Shown in pieces: positions 45,258-54,240 of a stretch of DNA of 64,000 bases. The number at the start of each line of letters is the position of its first letter. Position 1 is the stretch's first letter. The DNA is from Rheinheimera pacifica (GTDB lineage: Bacteria; Pseudomonadota; Gammaproteobacteria; Enterobacterales; Alteromonadaceae), in the NCBI RefSeq assembly GCF_024809855.1, contig NZ_JANUEM010000001.1:1-64000 (forward strand). The letters run 5' to 3'. The translations under genes and the position numbers were made by a program. The notes beneath the pieces were generated by a model, which made no database searches, was not told the origin of the DNA, and was given only the letters and a program-made list of their open reading frames with translations.

Positions 45258-45334
45258 TGGCGGAGCGGACGGGACTCGAACCCGCGACCCCCGGCGTGAC
45301 AGGCCGGTATTCTAACCGACTGAACTACCGCTCC
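45258..45334 (-). tRNA. asp tRNA: tRNA-Asp (anticodon GTC), copy 4 of the transcript
   Basis: 77 nt with encoded CCA. Acceptor GGAGCGG/CCGCTCC, D arm GTTCAGTCGGTTAGAAT, anticodon stem CCGGC/GCCGG enclosing CTGTCAC (anticodon GTC), T arm GCGGGTTCGAGTCCCGT. Sequence identical to the three upstream copies. Confidence 0.97.
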
Positions 45335-45388
45335 GCGCTGGAGTGAGCTTACGCTCTTTGGCTTTTACCTTTCGGTGGCTTTCTGAAT

Positions 45389-45465
45389 TGGCGGAGCGGA
45401 CGGGACTCGAACCCGCGACCCCCGGCGTGACAGGCCGGTATTCTAACCGACTGAACTACCGCTCC
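45389..45465 (-). tRNA. asp tRNA: tRNA-Asp (anticodon GTC), copy 3
   Basis: Same 77-nt cloverleaf as the other intact copies, with encoded CCA; separated from the next copy by 54 nt. Confidence 0.97.
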
Positions 45466-45493
45466 GGAATCAGACAAGCAGTGTAAGGCTTAG

Positions 45494-45570
45494 TGGCGGA
45501 GCGGACGGGACTCGAACCCGCGACCCCCGGCGTGACAGGCCGGTATTCTAACCGACTGAACTACCGCTCC
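45494..45570 (-). tRNA. asp tRNA: tRNA-Asp (anticodon GTC), copy 2
   Basis: Same 77-nt cloverleaf, CCA encoded; 28 nt from copy 3 and 19 nt from copy 1, so all are probably processed from one precursor. Confidence 0.97.
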
Positions 45571-45589
45571 GAAGAAGCTTTACATAAAT

Positions 45590-45666
45590 TGGCGGAGCGG
45601 ACGGGACTCGAACCCGCGACCCCCGGCGTGACAGGCCGGTATTCTAACCGACTGAACTACCGCTCC
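45590..45666 (-). tRNA. asp tRNA: tRNA-Asp (anticodon GTC), copy 1 (promoter-proximal)
   Basis: Same 77-nt cloverleaf, CCA encoded. First gene of the tRNA-Asp transcript, about 50 nt downstream of a sigma-70 promoter. Confidence 0.97.
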
Positions 45667-45717
45667 GCGCCAATTGCGCTGCAGAATTTCATTTGGGTAT
45701 CCTGCAGTGCGGCGGGA

Positions 45718-45746
45718 ATGATACGGATTAGCCGAAAGGCCGTCAA
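45718..45746 (-). promoter_or_regulatory. Promoter of the tRNA-Asp cluster
   Basis: Minus strand: -35 TTGACG (45746-45741), 17-nt spacer, -10 TATCAT (45723-45718), then a GC-rich discriminator (TCCCGCCGC). Confidence 0.72.
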
Positions 45747-45774
45747 CACCTTTTTTGCCGCTTTTGCCTAATCC

Positions 45775-47235
45775 TTAATCATCCGGCAAGGTCAGATCCA
45801 GAATGTCATCCATATCGTTGTTTTTTTGCGCATTGCTGCTGTTTTTATCTGCTGCAGACTTATTTTTTTCTACTGCTGCCGCAACAGGCGCGGCCTTCAC
45901 TTCTTTTTTACGCCAGAACTGTAAATCGGCTAATTTCTTGTCTGTCATAACAAACCAGATCGCAAAACCGCCTCCAAACAGGATAAATAAATTGGCACCA
46001 ATTACTAAACCCCAGGGGAACTCAGGCACAGGTTCGGCTTGCTCGGCGGCTATTTCATCTTTCACTTTTTGGGGTAAATCCGCCAATACCGGAGCCTCTT
46101 GCACCGGCCGGTTAACCACAAAACTCACTTCAGGCAGATTCAGCATAAATTCGCGGCCATCTTTCATTTCACCAAAAGCTGCCACTTCCAAAATATAACT
46201 GCCATGGCCACGGTTATGCAGTTTAAGCTCCCTTGGGGTATTACCGGGTTCATTCAAAGCAAAAGGTTCTATCTCGCCAGTAGGGTAACGTACCCTGCCC
46301 TGCAGTAATACCGACGCGGCATTAACGCTGTCATCTGTTACCCGAAACAGTACCTGATGCGGTATAGCCTGTTGTTGTGGCTTGTCGTCAGCAGGTGCAG
46401 CCGCTGCAGTAATATCTGCCACTATTGGCGCCGGTTTTAATACCACCGGGGCCTGTTCTACTTCCCGGGTGTATAGCGGTGTGCGTACTATGTATTTAGG
46501 CGTCCATTCACCGGCAACAAACTTTAGCTGAAACTCGCCGGTAAAAATGCCATCACGGGCCCGTTCGTCATAGCCTTTACCATCGTCACGAAAGTGGGCT
46601 ACCTGCACTACACCACGGCCAAAGTTGTCGTAGTCAGCATTATTGGTGCTGACAAAAATAACTTCCAGCGCCAGCACTTCGTTAAAGTCTTTCGCTGTTA
46701 TCGGCTGATCGCCATTGGTTAAACGTGCGGTGATCTTAACGGTTTCACCTACCATCAGGTTGGCAGGTAACGGCTCTACGTTCAGTTTAATGTCGCTTAG
46801 CAGCATAATACGGCTTTCAGGCAGCAGGCGGCCAATGGCCTGCCAGGGCCCCGGCATCGGATTTTTTATCTGAATTAAATCGTAGCTGCTGGCGTCATGC
46901 CAACGAACTTGCTGAGCTTCAGCGGTATTAAAATGAATTTTGCTGCCGTCCGGCTTTACCAGCACTACCGATGCTGAACCACGGCGGCGAAACAACAGCA
47001 GGGTAATTTCGTCTACTTTGTCGTCAATACGAAACCGGTTATCAAACAGCGAAATCTGGTTTTTTGTCGGTAAATCACTTAATAGTGTAAAACCACTTTC
47101 GTGCAGTGTTTTCTCATCAACAGCTTCTGTTACCTCTGCGGCTGGGGTTGCGGCTGTATCAAGCGACGTAGCCTGCCAGGCCCCCAAAGGCAGGCTGCAA
47201 AGCCATAAACCTAAAGCGGTTATCAGTTTCGCCAC
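45775..47235 (-). CDS. TIGR03503 family exported protein
   Basis: About 486 residues. A signal peptide (ALGLWLCSLPLGAWQA), a beta-rich periplasmic part (NQISLFDNRFRIDDKVDEITLLLFRRRG; ARDGIFTGEFQL), a C-terminal transmembrane helix (WGLVIGANLFILFGGGFAIWFVM) and a cytoplasmic basic/Lys-Asn tail ending in an acidic motif. The family is conserved in Gammaproteobacteria and its function is unknown. GTG 47235 is preferred (AAAGGAGG at 9 nt spacing); a TTG at 47241 is only 3 nt from that site. Overlaps the dnaQ end by 13 nt. Confidence 0.82.
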   Translation of the reverse strand: MAKLITALGLWLCSLPLGAWQATSLDTAATPAAEVTEAVDEKTLHESGFTLLSDLPTKNQISLFDNRFRIDDKVDEITLLLFRRRGSASVVLVKPDGSKIHFNTAEAQQVRWHDASSYDLIQIKNPMPGPWQAIGRLLPESRIMLLSDIKLNVEPLPANLMVGETVKITARLTNGDQPITAKDFNEVLALEVIFVSTNNADYDNFGRGVVQVAHFRDDGKGYDERARDGIFTGEFQLKFVAGEWTPKYIVRTPLYTREVEQAPVVLKPAPIVADITAAAAPADDKPQQQAIPHQVLFRVTDDSVNAASVLLQGRVRYPTGEIEPFALNEPGNTPRELKLHNRGHGSYILEVAAFGEMKDGREFMLNLPEVSFVVNRPVQEAPVLADLPQKVKDEIAAEQAEPVPEFPWGLVIGANLFILFGGGFAIWFVMTDKKLADLQFWRKKEVKAAPVAAAVEKNKSAADKNSSNAQKNNDMDDILDLTLPDD

Positions 47236-47924
47236 AGGCAACTGCCTCCTTTCTTCTGCACCAGATCCAGCCGGTTTTCATGCGCAGCCAGCTCTTCTGC
47301 CGTTGCCTGCAGCACTTTTAGCCTGCCACTGCGTTGTATTGCTGCCGGGCCGTTGTCGCCGTTAGCGCCGTCTTGCTCATTTGCCAGGTTTAAACTTACC
47401 TGGCCGCCTGTCATCAGCAGATAAACATCGGCTAAAATTTCGGCATCCAGTAAAGCGCCGTGCAGTGTGCGGTGGCTGTTATTAATGTCATACCGGCGGC
47501 ACAGTGCATCAAGGTTGTTCTTTTGGCCGGGGTGCAGTTCCCGCGCCATTAATAAGGTATCCAGAATGGCACAGTAGTCAGCAACCGGTGGCAGTTGCGG
47601 GTGCAGCATAGCAAATTCATGATTAATAAAACCAACGTCAAACGCAGCGTTATGGATCACCAGCTCTGCACCGTGAATATAGTCATAAAAGCTTTTGGCG
47701 ATATCGCGGAATTTGGGCTCGTGTTTTAACCGCTCGTTAGTAATACCGTGTACGGCAACAGCTTCAGCGTCAATAATCCGCTCGGGGTTAATATAAACAT
47801 GAAAATTATTGCCGGTAAAACGCCGGTTAATCAGCTCTACACAGCCTATTTCAATAATACGGTGGCCGTCTTTAGGGTTCAGACCAGTAGTTTCAGTGTC
47901 GAGAATAATTTGTCTTTTAGCCAT
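47223..47924 (-). CDS. dnaQ: DNA polymerase III epsilon subunit (proofreading exonuclease)
   Basis: 233 residues. DEDDh exonuclease: Exo I LDTETTGLN (Asp, Glu), Exo II HNAAFDVGF (Asp) and Exo III HGALLDAEILADVY (His, Asp). A C-terminal stretch (after about residue 190) should bind the alpha subunit, as in DnaQ. Divergent from rnhA, the order known from Escherichia coli. Confidence 0.96.
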   Translation of the reverse strand: MAKRQIILDTETTGLNPKDGHRIIEIGCVELINRRFTGNNFHVYINPERIIDAEAVAVHGITNERLKHEPKFRDIAKSFYDYIHGAELVIHNAAFDVGFINHEFAMLHPQLPPVADYCAILDTLLMARELHPGQKNNLDALCRRYDINNSHRTLHGALLDAEILADVYLLMTGGQVSLNLANEQDGANGDNGPAAIQRSGRLKVLQATAEELAAHENRLDLVQKKGGSCLWRN

Positions 47925-47989
47925 GGCAGTTTCGTTTTTTACAGCATTTGGGTTAGATTATACGCCGTTTTGGTTTGAGGAAAGGCTTT

Positions 47990-48466
47990 ATGCGCAAAAC
48001 AGTTGCGATCTATACCGATGGCTCCTGCCTGGGTAACCCCGGCCCGGGCGGCTACGGTGCTGTACTGATTTATAAACAGCATCGCAAAGAGTTAAGCGGC
48101 GGCTATAAACTTACCACCAATAACCGGATGGAGTTGTTAGCTGCAATTATTGCGCTGGAGAGTTTAAAAGACAGCTGCAATGTAGATTTAACCACCGACA
48201 GCCAGTATGTGCGCTTAGGTATTACCCAATGGCTGGCAGGCTGGAAGCGTAATAACTGGAAAACCAGCCAGAAGCAGCCGGTGAAAAACCAGGATTTATG
48301 GCAGCGGTTAGATGCTGCTGCAGCTGCACACAGCATTAATTGGCACTGGGTAAAAGGCCATGCCGGCCACCCGGAGAACGAGCGTTGTGATGTTTTAGCC
48401 CGCAGCGCAGCAGAGGCAAAACCCACTACTGTGGATACGGCGTTTGAGTTGAGCCAGAAGGCATAG
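47990..48466 (+). CDS. rnhA: Ribonuclease HI
   Basis: 158 residues. Catalytic residues in [20 protein letters not shown] (Asp), [10 protein letters not shown] (Glu), TTDSQYV (Asp) and [10 protein letters not shown] (Asp), plus the [13 protein letters not shown] handle. It degrades RNA in RNA-DNA hybrids. ATG 47990 has GAGGAAAGG upstream and matches the family start. Confidence 0.97.
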   Translation: MRKTVAIYTDGSCLGNPGPGGYGAVLIYKQHRKELSGGYKLTTNNRMELLAAIIALESLKDSCNVDLTTDSQYVRLGITQWLAGWKRNNWKTSQKQPVKNQDLWQRLDAAAAAHSINWHWVKGHAGHPENERCDVLARSAAEAKPTTVDTAFELSQKA

Positions 48467-48500
48467 CACCAGAGAAATTCTGCTTCGGCTGCTAAGATAA

Positions 48501-48740
48501 TCAACTGCAGTCGCAGCTACCCCGTCAACTGCTTGCGCTGCAACGATATACGGCAGTCAACTGCGGCTGGAACCTCGATTTGGTTATCACAGAGTGTCTG
48601 AGCGAACGCGCCAGCGTGAGCGAGTTGCTGTGATAAGCCAAAGCGAGTGTTGCAGCAAAAGCAGTTGACCTACGACTTACTTGCCAGCTTTTACACCCGC
48701 AAAAGCAGTTGACCTACAACTTACTCGCCAGCTTTTACCG
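48501..48740. repeat. Iterated and inverted repeat cluster between rnhA and the peroxidase gene
   Basis: TCAACTGC occurs directly at 48501, 48525 and 48557 and inverted (GCAGTTGA) at 48661 and 48705. The last two belong to a 44-bp tandem duplication (GCAAAAGCAGTTGACCTAC...) whose second copy covers the last codons of the peroxidase gene. A large imperfect hairpin (48581-48640) lies in the middle. It may be a REP-type intergenic repeat. Confidence 0.7.
48581..48640. repeat. Long imperfect hairpin
   Basis: Outer stem TTATCACAG / CTGTGATAA extended by TGG / CCA, with a GC-rich inner part AGCGAACGCGCCAGCGTGAGCG. No T tract follows, so it is more like a repetitive palindromic element than a terminator. 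Confidence 0.65.
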
Positions 48741-49305
48741 CAGGCTCAGCACCGGCATTAGCCGCCAGCATTTTTTCCAGCTCAGCAATAAAGGCCTTAT
48801 CATCCGGCGCGGTACGGCTACCAAAATGTTTTACCGTTTGCTCGTCGCTGCTTACCAGATACTTATTAAAATTCCAGCTCGGTGCTTCCCCGGTTTTGGC
48901 AATCAGCGCTTTAAATACCGGGTTGGCGTCATCGCCTTTTACTTTAGAGCTGGCAAACATCGGGAATTTTACGCCGTAAGTTAAATAACATACCTCTGCG
49001 GTTTTTTCGGCATCGTCATATTCCTGCATAAAACTGTCTGACGGAAACCCCAGAATCACTAACCCTTTGTCCTGATACTTTTGATACAGCGCCTCAAGGC
49101 CTTCAAACTGCTTGGTAAAACCACATTTACTGGCCGTATTCACCACCAGCAGGGTTTTGCCTTTATAGCTGTCGCACAAATCTACGCTTTCACGCGTATT
49201 TAACTGTTGCATAGAATGGCCGAGAATTTCACCACATTGGTTAGCCATGGCTGGCATGGCCAGTAAACCGCAAGCTAAAGCTACGGCGCTTAGTAATGTT
49301 TTCAT
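48721..49305 (-). CDS. Exported glutathione-peroxidase-family protein
   Basis: 194 residues with a signal peptide (1-21). The GPx core is clear: NTASKCGFTKQF with peroxidatic Cys61, LVILGFPSDSFMQEY, and WNFNKYLV (Trp144, Asn145). The Gln of the catalytic tetrad, normally in FPCNQF, is replaced (FPSDSF), and extra Cys residues (24, 44, 106) may form disulfides. It probably reduces hydroperoxides in the periplasm with a thioredoxin-like donor. The next gene on the other strand encodes a glutathione-synthase-like ligase. AGGAGA precedes the ATG. Confidence 0.88.
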   Translation of the reverse strand: MKTLLSAVALACGLLAMPAMANQCGEILGHSMQQLNTRESVDLCDSYKGKTLLVVNTASKCGFTKQFEGLEALYQKYQDKGLVILGFPSDSFMQEYDDAEKTAEVCYLTYGVKFPMFASSKVKGDDANPVFKALIAKTGEAPSWNFNKYLVSSDEQTVKHFGSRTAPDDKAFIAELEKMLAANAGAEPAVKAGE

Positions 49306-49486
49306 GTTTATCTCCTGTAGGGTTCTTACTTAAGTAAACAACTGTTACGCAGCATAACCTAAAGCCGATCTGTTTGCGCAAAGCGATAAAAATTCACGTG
49401 TGTTTTTTTGGCTATCCGCTATCATCCGCTTCCTTTTTTTGGCGGCTCTCGTATGCTTAGCCAGAACGGCTTATACAAGGATTGCT

Positions 49487-50527
49487 ATGCGCATTTGTTT
49501 TTTAATGTACCCGTGGGACAAAGTTTACCCCGAAGGCGACAGCACCATCCGGATGATCCACGAAGCGGTCAACCGCGGCCATACGGTAGCTATTACCCAT
49601 GCGACTAATTTAACCGTGCGCGACAGTATCGCCCAGGCATTTTGCAAAGTGTTTGTTAAAGGCCAGAAAGTGTCCAGCAATATTGCCAGCTTTTACCGCA
49701 ACGCACAGTTTAACCAGCAGAAATTACCGCTGGCAGCCTTTGATGCTATTTTTATCCGCTTAAACCCGCCGCTGGACCCGATAGTACTGAATTTTTTAGA
49801 TTCAGTACGCGAAGACACCTTTATTATGAACGATTTAGACGGTGTGCGGATTGCCAATAATAAAATGTACACCGCGTCTTTGCATGACCCGGACAACGAG
49901 TTTATTCCGGTAACCCATGTGTCGAAAAACAAGGATTACCTGGCACGGGTACTGGCAGAGTCACCCAACGATAAAATGATTTTAAAACCCCTGAATGGCT
50001 ATGGTGGTAAGGGTGTTATTTTGCTGGAAAAATCGGCCGCGCAAAGCGCCCGCTCGTTACTGGATTTTTATATTGGCGATACCGAGCGCGGCAACTACGT
50101 TATTTTGCAGGAATATGTTGAAGGCGCTGAACTGGGCGATATTCGTATTTTAATGCTCAACGGCAAGCCTATAGGCGCTATGCGCCGTATTCCGCCTGCA
50201 GATGATGTGCGATCTAACGTACATGCCGGAGGCACTGTGGTTAAACACCAGCTAACCGAACAGGAAAAGCGCCTATGTGCACATATAGGCTCTAAGCTTG
50301 CCCGTGACGGTTTATTTTTTGCCGGCATAGACGTAATTAACGGCAAACTGATTGAAGTAAACGTAATGAGCCCCGGCGGCATAGCCCGTATTAACCGGTT
50401 AAATAGCGTGCGTTTGCAAGAAAAAGTAATTGATTTTATTGAGCATATGGTAAGCAATAAAACCCAGTTATCGCCACGTAAGCAGGTGTTCAGGCCACTG
50501 CTGAGCGAAGCGGAAACTGTTATTTGA
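49487..50527 (+). CDS. gshB: Glutathione-synthase-like ATP-grasp ligase
   Basis: 346 residues from an ATG with AAGG 7 nt upstream; longer frames are not family-like. GshB pattern: N-terminal substrate domain (FLMYPWDKVYPEGDST, IFIRLNPPLDP), then ATP-grasp with LKPLNGYGGKGV, DIRILMLNGKPIGAMRRIP, VHAGGTVVKHQLT and the Mg-binding IEVNVMSPGGI. It joins gamma-glutamylcysteine and glycine if a true GshB; it is longer than Escherichia coli GshB (316) and rather diverged, so a related ligase cannot be excluded. Confidence 0.82.
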   Translation: MRICFLMYPWDKVYPEGDSTIRMIHEAVNRGHTVAITHATNLTVRDSIAQAFCKVFVKGQKVSSNIASFYRNAQFNQQKLPLAAFDAIFIRLNPPLDPIVLNFLDSVREDTFIMNDLDGVRIANNKMYTASLHDPDNEFIPVTHVSKNKDYLARVLAESPNDKMILKPLNGYGGKGVILLEKSAAQSARSLLDFYIGDTERGNYVILQEYVEGAELGDIRILMLNGKPIGAMRRIPPADDVRSNVHAGGTVVKHQLTEQEKRLCAHIGSKLARDGLFFAGIDVINGKLIEVNVMSPGGIARINRLNSVRLQEKVIDFIEHMVSNKTQLSPRKQVFRPLLSEAETVI

Positions 50528-50614
50528 AAAATTTTTATCGTCGGTAAAAAAATAATTCACTGTTTAAAACCGGTAAATCTCGGTAAATAAGCAAAAAAAA
50601 TCTGAGGTGCGCTT

Positions 50615-50809
50615 ATGTCACAGGTAGAAAGCAACGATTTTGAACTGGATGACTTAACGGATGACGTTGAGATCGTCAAAGATTTATCGCCAAAAGACAG
50701 CAAAACAAAACAAAAACTGGAAGCCCGGCGCCGTATAGATGATCTGCTGGAGCAAAAGCGTTTGCGCCAGTTACTGGATGACTGGGATCTGGATGATACC
50801 GAAGCATAA
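50615..50809 (+). CDS. Small acidic/basic protein, PA3496-like
   Basis: 64 residues. An acidic front (ELDDLTDDVEIV) and a charged helix RRRIDDLLEQKRLRQLLDDWDLD match the small PA3496-like family, annotated as putative envelope-integrity proteins on limited evidence. Good Shine-Dalgarno (TGAGGTG). Lies 87 bp after the glutathione-synthase-like gene. Confidence 0.75.
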   Translation: MSQVESNDFELDDLTDDVEIVKDLSPKDSKTKQKLEARRRIDDLLEQKRLRQLLDDWDLDDTEA

Positions 50810-50811
50810 AA

Positions 50812-50834
50812 AACGGGCGCCTGAGGCGCCCGTT
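50812..50834 (-). terminator. Terminator between fabB and the small PA3496-like gene
   Basis: Perfect 10-bp stem AACGGGCGCC/GGCGCCCGTT, loop TGA. On the minus strand it is followed by TTTTTT and should end fabB; on the plus strand the tail is weak but an A tract precedes it. Confidence 0.9.
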
Positions 50835-50862
50835 CTGCTATTTGTATTGGCTGTCGTGGCTA

Positions 50863-52077
50863 TTAGCCACGATACTTTTGCATCACTAACGTAGCGTTAG
50901 TACCACCAAAACCAAAGCTGTTCGACATCACGGTATTAAGCTCAGCCGGAGTGGCTTTAGTAACAATATTCAGCCCTTGTGCCGCTTCGTCCAGCTCGCC
51001 GATATTAATGGAAGGCGCAATAAAGCTGTGCTTCATCATCAGCAGTGAATAGATGGCCTCATGTACGCCTGCAGCACCCAGTGCATGGCCGGTCATCGCT
51101 TTGGTTGCGCTAATAGCAGGTGATTTACCGGCAAACACTTCCTGAATAGCCCCCAGCTCTTTTACATCACCTACCGGCGTGCTGGTGCCGTGGGTATTAA
51201 CGTAGTCTACCTGAGCAGTGACATTTTGCATTGCCATTTGCATACAACGCACAGCGCCCTCACCGCTTGGTGCTACCATGTCATAACCGTCAGACGTTGC
51301 GCCATAACCGGTTACTTCAGCATAAATAGTGGCACCACGGGCTAAGGCGTGCTCCAGCTCTTCAACCACTACCATGCCGCCACCGCCGCTGATAACAAAA
51401 CCATCGCGGTTCGCATCATAAGTACGTGATGCCAGCTCAGGAGAGTTATTGTACTTGGTAGACAGCGCGCCCATGGCATCAAACTCCATGGCCAGCGTCC
51501 AGTGCACTTCCTCACCGCCACCGGCAAATACCACGTCTTGCTTACCCAGTTGAATAAGCTCTACCGCGTGACCGATACAGTGTGCACTGGTGGCACAGGC
51601 CGAGCTGATAGAATAGTTAACGCCTTTAATTTTAAATGGTGTTGCCAGACAGGCCGAACAGGTACTGGACATAGTTTTTGGCACCGCATAAGGGCCAACC
51701 CGCTTTACACCTTTTTCACGCAGAATGTCTGCAGCTTCTACCTGTACTTTAGACGAGGCACCACCCGAGCCTGCCACCAGGCCAATACGCGGATGCGAAA
51801 TCTGCTCTTCAGTAAAACCGGCGTCTGTTATGGCTTCCTGCATAGCAAGGTAAGCATAGGCTGCGGCATCACCCATAAAACGCATAGCTTTACGGTCAAT
51901 CAGCTCACTGGGTTCCAGTTTGATATTACCCCATACCTGTGAGCGCAGGCCCAGCTCAGCAAATTCTTCTGACCGGGTAATACCTGAACGCCCGGCCTGT
52001 AACGAGGCCAGTACTTCGTCTTTGTTATTACCAATACTGGACACAATACCAATACCTGTGATTACCGCTCTTTTCAT
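50863..52077 (-). CDS. fabB: 3-oxoacyl-ACP synthase I (FabB)
   Basis: 404 residues. Thiolase fold with the Cys-His-His triad: Cys in [10 protein letters not shown], His in [11 protein letters not shown] and His in [10 protein letters not shown]. The start [16 protein letters not shown] is FabB-type. It elongates fatty acids and is needed for unsaturated ones. ATG 52077 with GGAG at 6 nt is used; 39 extra codons upstream do not belong to the family. Divergent from mnmC as in Escherichia coli. Confidence 0.96.
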   Translation of the reverse strand: MKRAVITGIGIVSSIGNNKDEVLASLQAGRSGITRSEEFAELGLRSQVWGNIKLEPSELIDRKAMRFMGDAAAYAYLAMQEAITDAGFTEEQISHPRIGLVAGSGGASSKVQVEAADILREKGVKRVGPYAVPKTMSSTCSACLATPFKIKGVNYSISSACATSAHCIGHAVELIQLGKQDVVFAGGGEEVHWTLAMEFDAMGALSTKYNNSPELASRTYDANRDGFVISGGGGMVVVEELEHALARGATIYAEVTGYGATSDGYDMVAPSGEGAVRCMQMAMQNVTAQVDYVNTHGTSTPVGDVKELGAIQEVFAGKSPAISATKAMTGHALGAAGVHEAIYSLLMMKHSFIAPSINIGELDEAAQGLNIVTKATPAELNTVMSNSFGFGGTNATLVMQKYRG

Positions 52078-52252
52078 GCTTTCTCCATCGACCAGCCAAT
52101 TGCCGGCAAGGTTAAAATAATACTGTGCGCTATTGTACGGACTTTGTTCTGCAAAGTGGTCAGCTTTCAGCGCACACTTGTACTCTGTTTTCAATTTTGC
52201 GATAGCTTAGGGTAAACTACAAGCCGAATATTGTGGTGGACCCGCCTTACTT

Positions 52253-54136
52253 ATGTCTCAGCTTACACACGCCAAAATACATTTTAATGAACAAGGCACA
52301 CCTGTGGCGTCAGATTTTGACGACGTTTATTTCTCCAATGACGGTGGCATGGCCGAAACCGATTACGTTTTTTTGCAACAAAATGGCTTGCCACAGCGCT
52401 GGCAAAGCCATCCGGCAGCCGCTTTTCACATTATTGAAACCGGTTTTGGCACCGGTGCTAACTTTCTGCTGAGCTGGCTGCGTTTTCGTCAATACCGCCA
52501 GCAGTTTCCTGACGCGCCCTGCCAACGCCTGTATTTCAGCAGTTTTGAAAAATTCCCGTTAAGCCATGCCGATTTAACTCAGGCACTGGCGGTACATACC
52601 GAGCTTAAACAGCAGTGCGGGCAACTGCTGCAAGCCTATCCGCCGTGTGTTGGCGGTTGTCACCGGCTTAGCTTTGATAACGGCAGCATAATACTGGATT
52701 TGTGGTTTGGTGATGTAAATGCGCTGCTGCCAGAGCTTAATGCCAAAGCAGATGCTATTTACCTGGATGGTTTTGCTCCCAGTAAAAACCCGGATATGTG
52801 GCAGCCGCAGCTGTTTACCGGCCTGGCCAGGCTAAGTGGCAACGGCAGCACCGTAGCAACCTTTACCTCTGCCGGGGTGGTAAAGCGTGGCCTGCAGCAA
52901 GCTGGTTTTACGGTAAGCAAAATTAAAGGTTTTGGCCGCAAGCGCGAAATGCTAACCGCTACTATGCTAACGGATGCTGCCCTTCCTGTAACAGCGCCCG
53001 CCCCAGTAGCAGCACCTGCAGCGCCAGAGCATGAAGTTACTATTCTCGGCGGCGGCATCGCATCGCTTTGCACCGCTTTGGCACTAACGCAGCGCGGTGT
53101 TGCCGTGCATCTTATTTGCGAAGATGACATGGTGGCACGCCAGGCGTCCCAGAACCGCCAGGGTGCTGTGTACCCCAACCTGCATACCAATCTGACCGAT
53201 GACAGCCAGTTACATGCGCAGGCTTTTTTGTTTGCCCGGCGCTTTTATCAGCACTGGCAAAAACAAGGGCTGAGTTTTGCTATGGACTGGTGCGGCCTGC
53301 TGCATCTTGCCAGCAATCCGCAGTTGCAACAGCGCCAGCACAAGCTAATGGATAAAGCACTATGGCCGGCTGAACTGGTACAGGCCGTTAATGCCAGCGA
53401 AGCCTCTGCTATTGCCGGGCTTGAACTGCCCCACAGCGGCATTTATTTACCGTTGGCTGGCTGGCTAAGCCCGCAGCAGTTTTGTTTACAGGCACTGCAA
53501 TACTTACAACAACAAAGGTTATTTCGCTTTAGCGCTGATTGCAAAGTGCAGGCAATAAAGCAATACAACAGCGGATGGTTGTTAGATAGCAGCGCAGGAG
53601 ATATACACTCAGCCATTTTAGTGCTGGCCTGTGGCAGCAAACTGGCAGAATTTGCGCCCACGGCACAGTTGCCACTGAATAAAATCCGTGGTCAGGTCAG
53701 TTATGTGCAGGCCAGTACAATGGCCCCCCTTAAAACAGTACTGTGCCACAAAGGTTATATTACGCCGCAGTGGCAAAACCTGCACAGTGTTGGCGCTACC
53801 TTTGACCGCAGCGCAACAGAGGCTTTTATCAGTGAGCAGGATAACAGCGAAAATGTAGAATTGGTGCGCCAGCAACTGCAGCAGCCTGCCTGGTTTGCTG
53901 ACGCTAAAGTAAGCAGTGCAACAGCGGCATTTCGTGCCACTTTGCCGGATCATCTGCCTGTGGTTGGCCCACTGGCGAATCAGCAAAACCTTTACCTGAT
54001 TGGTGCCATGGGTGCCAGAGGTATTATGCTGTCGCCATTGCTGGCTGAGCTTTTAGCCTGCCAGATTTGTGCTGAACCGCTGCCGCTAACACAGCAGTTG
54101 TGTAAGCGGCTGGCCTCTGACCGGTTTTCAGCTTAA
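52253..54136 (+). CDS. mnmC: Bifunctional tRNA 5-methylaminomethyl-2-thiouridine biosynthesis protein MnmC
   Basis: 627 residues. The N-terminal methyltransferase (MnmC2, about 1-245) has ETGFGTGANFLL and YLDGFAPSKNPDMW; the C-terminal FAD oxidoreductase (MnmC1, from about 262) has VTILGGGIASLCTALAL and the final LIGAMGARGIMLSPLLAELLA. It converts cmnm5s2U34 to mnm5s2U34 in tRNAs through nm5s2U. Start ATG 52253 with GGTGGACC upstream. Confidence 0.96.
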   Translation: MSQLTHAKIHFNEQGTPVASDFDDVYFSNDGGMAETDYVFLQQNGLPQRWQSHPAAAFHIIETGFGTGANFLLSWLRFRQYRQQFPDAPCQRLYFSSFEKFPLSHADLTQALAVHTELKQQCGQLLQAYPPCVGGCHRLSFDNGSIILDLWFGDVNALLPELNAKADAIYLDGFAPSKNPDMWQPQLFTGLARLSGNGSTVATFTSAGVVKRGLQQAGFTVSKIKGFGRKREMLTATMLTDAALPVTAPAPVAAPAAPEHEVTILGGGIASLCTALALTQRGVAVHLICEDDMVARQASQNRQGAVYPNLHTNLTDDSQLHAQAFLFARRFYQHWQKQGLSFAMDWCGLLHLASNPQLQQRQHKLMDKALWPAELVQAVNASEASAIAGLELPHSGIYLPLAGWLSPQQFCLQALQYLQQQRLFRFSADCKVQAIKQYNSGWLLDSSAGDIHSAILVLACGSKLAEFAPTAQLPLNKIRGQVSYVQASTMAPLKTVLCHKGYITPQWQNLHSVGATFDRSATEAFISEQDNSENVELVRQQLQQPAWFADAKVSSATAAFRATLPDHLPVVGPLANQQNLYLIGAMGARGIMLSPLLAELLACQICAEPLPLTQQLCKRLASDRFSA

Positions 54137-54145
54137 GCACCAGCG

Positions 54146-54170
54146 TACAGCCCTACAGCAGAGGGCTGTA
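54146..54170 (+). terminator. Candidate mnmC terminator
   Basis: 9-bp perfect stem TACAGCCCT/AGGGCTGTA with a 7-nt loop, 10 nt after the mnmC stop; the tail (TATTA) is only weakly T-rich. Confidence 0.55.
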
Positions 54171-54240
54171 TATTACCGGGCAAAGGCAATAAAAGTTTGC
54201 TAAGGTAGCGCTGGGTCGTCAATAAAAGTAAGGACAAAAC

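Larger units (their letters stand above)
45049..45326. repeat. 139-bp tandem duplication around tRNA-Asp sequences
   Basis: Unit 1 starts at 45049 (AATAGAGAGTAACCGAC) and unit 2 at 45188 (AATAGAAAGCAACCGAC). Both run through a tRNA-Asp 5' part, the terminator hairpin, and the tRNA-Asp 3' part, with constant 139-bp displacement. The junction falls in the anticodon region, leaving two damaged tRNA copies. Confidence 0.85.

Noticed and set aside
45493..45771. 92-codon plus-strand frame with a duplicated peptide
   Set aside because: It is the complement of two tRNA-Asp genes, a well-known source of false gene calls; the internal repeat is simply the tRNA repeat.
49400..49486. Hydrophobic N-terminal extension of the glutathione-synthase-like gene, suggesting a signal anchor
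   Set aside because: The family is cytosolic and starts at MRICFLMYP, where AAGG is well spaced; the extension is probably leader sequence.
52078..52194. N-terminal extension of fabB
   Set aside because: FabB starts at MKRAVITG, which has its own Shine-Dalgarno; the upstream codons cover the fabB/mnmC promoter region.
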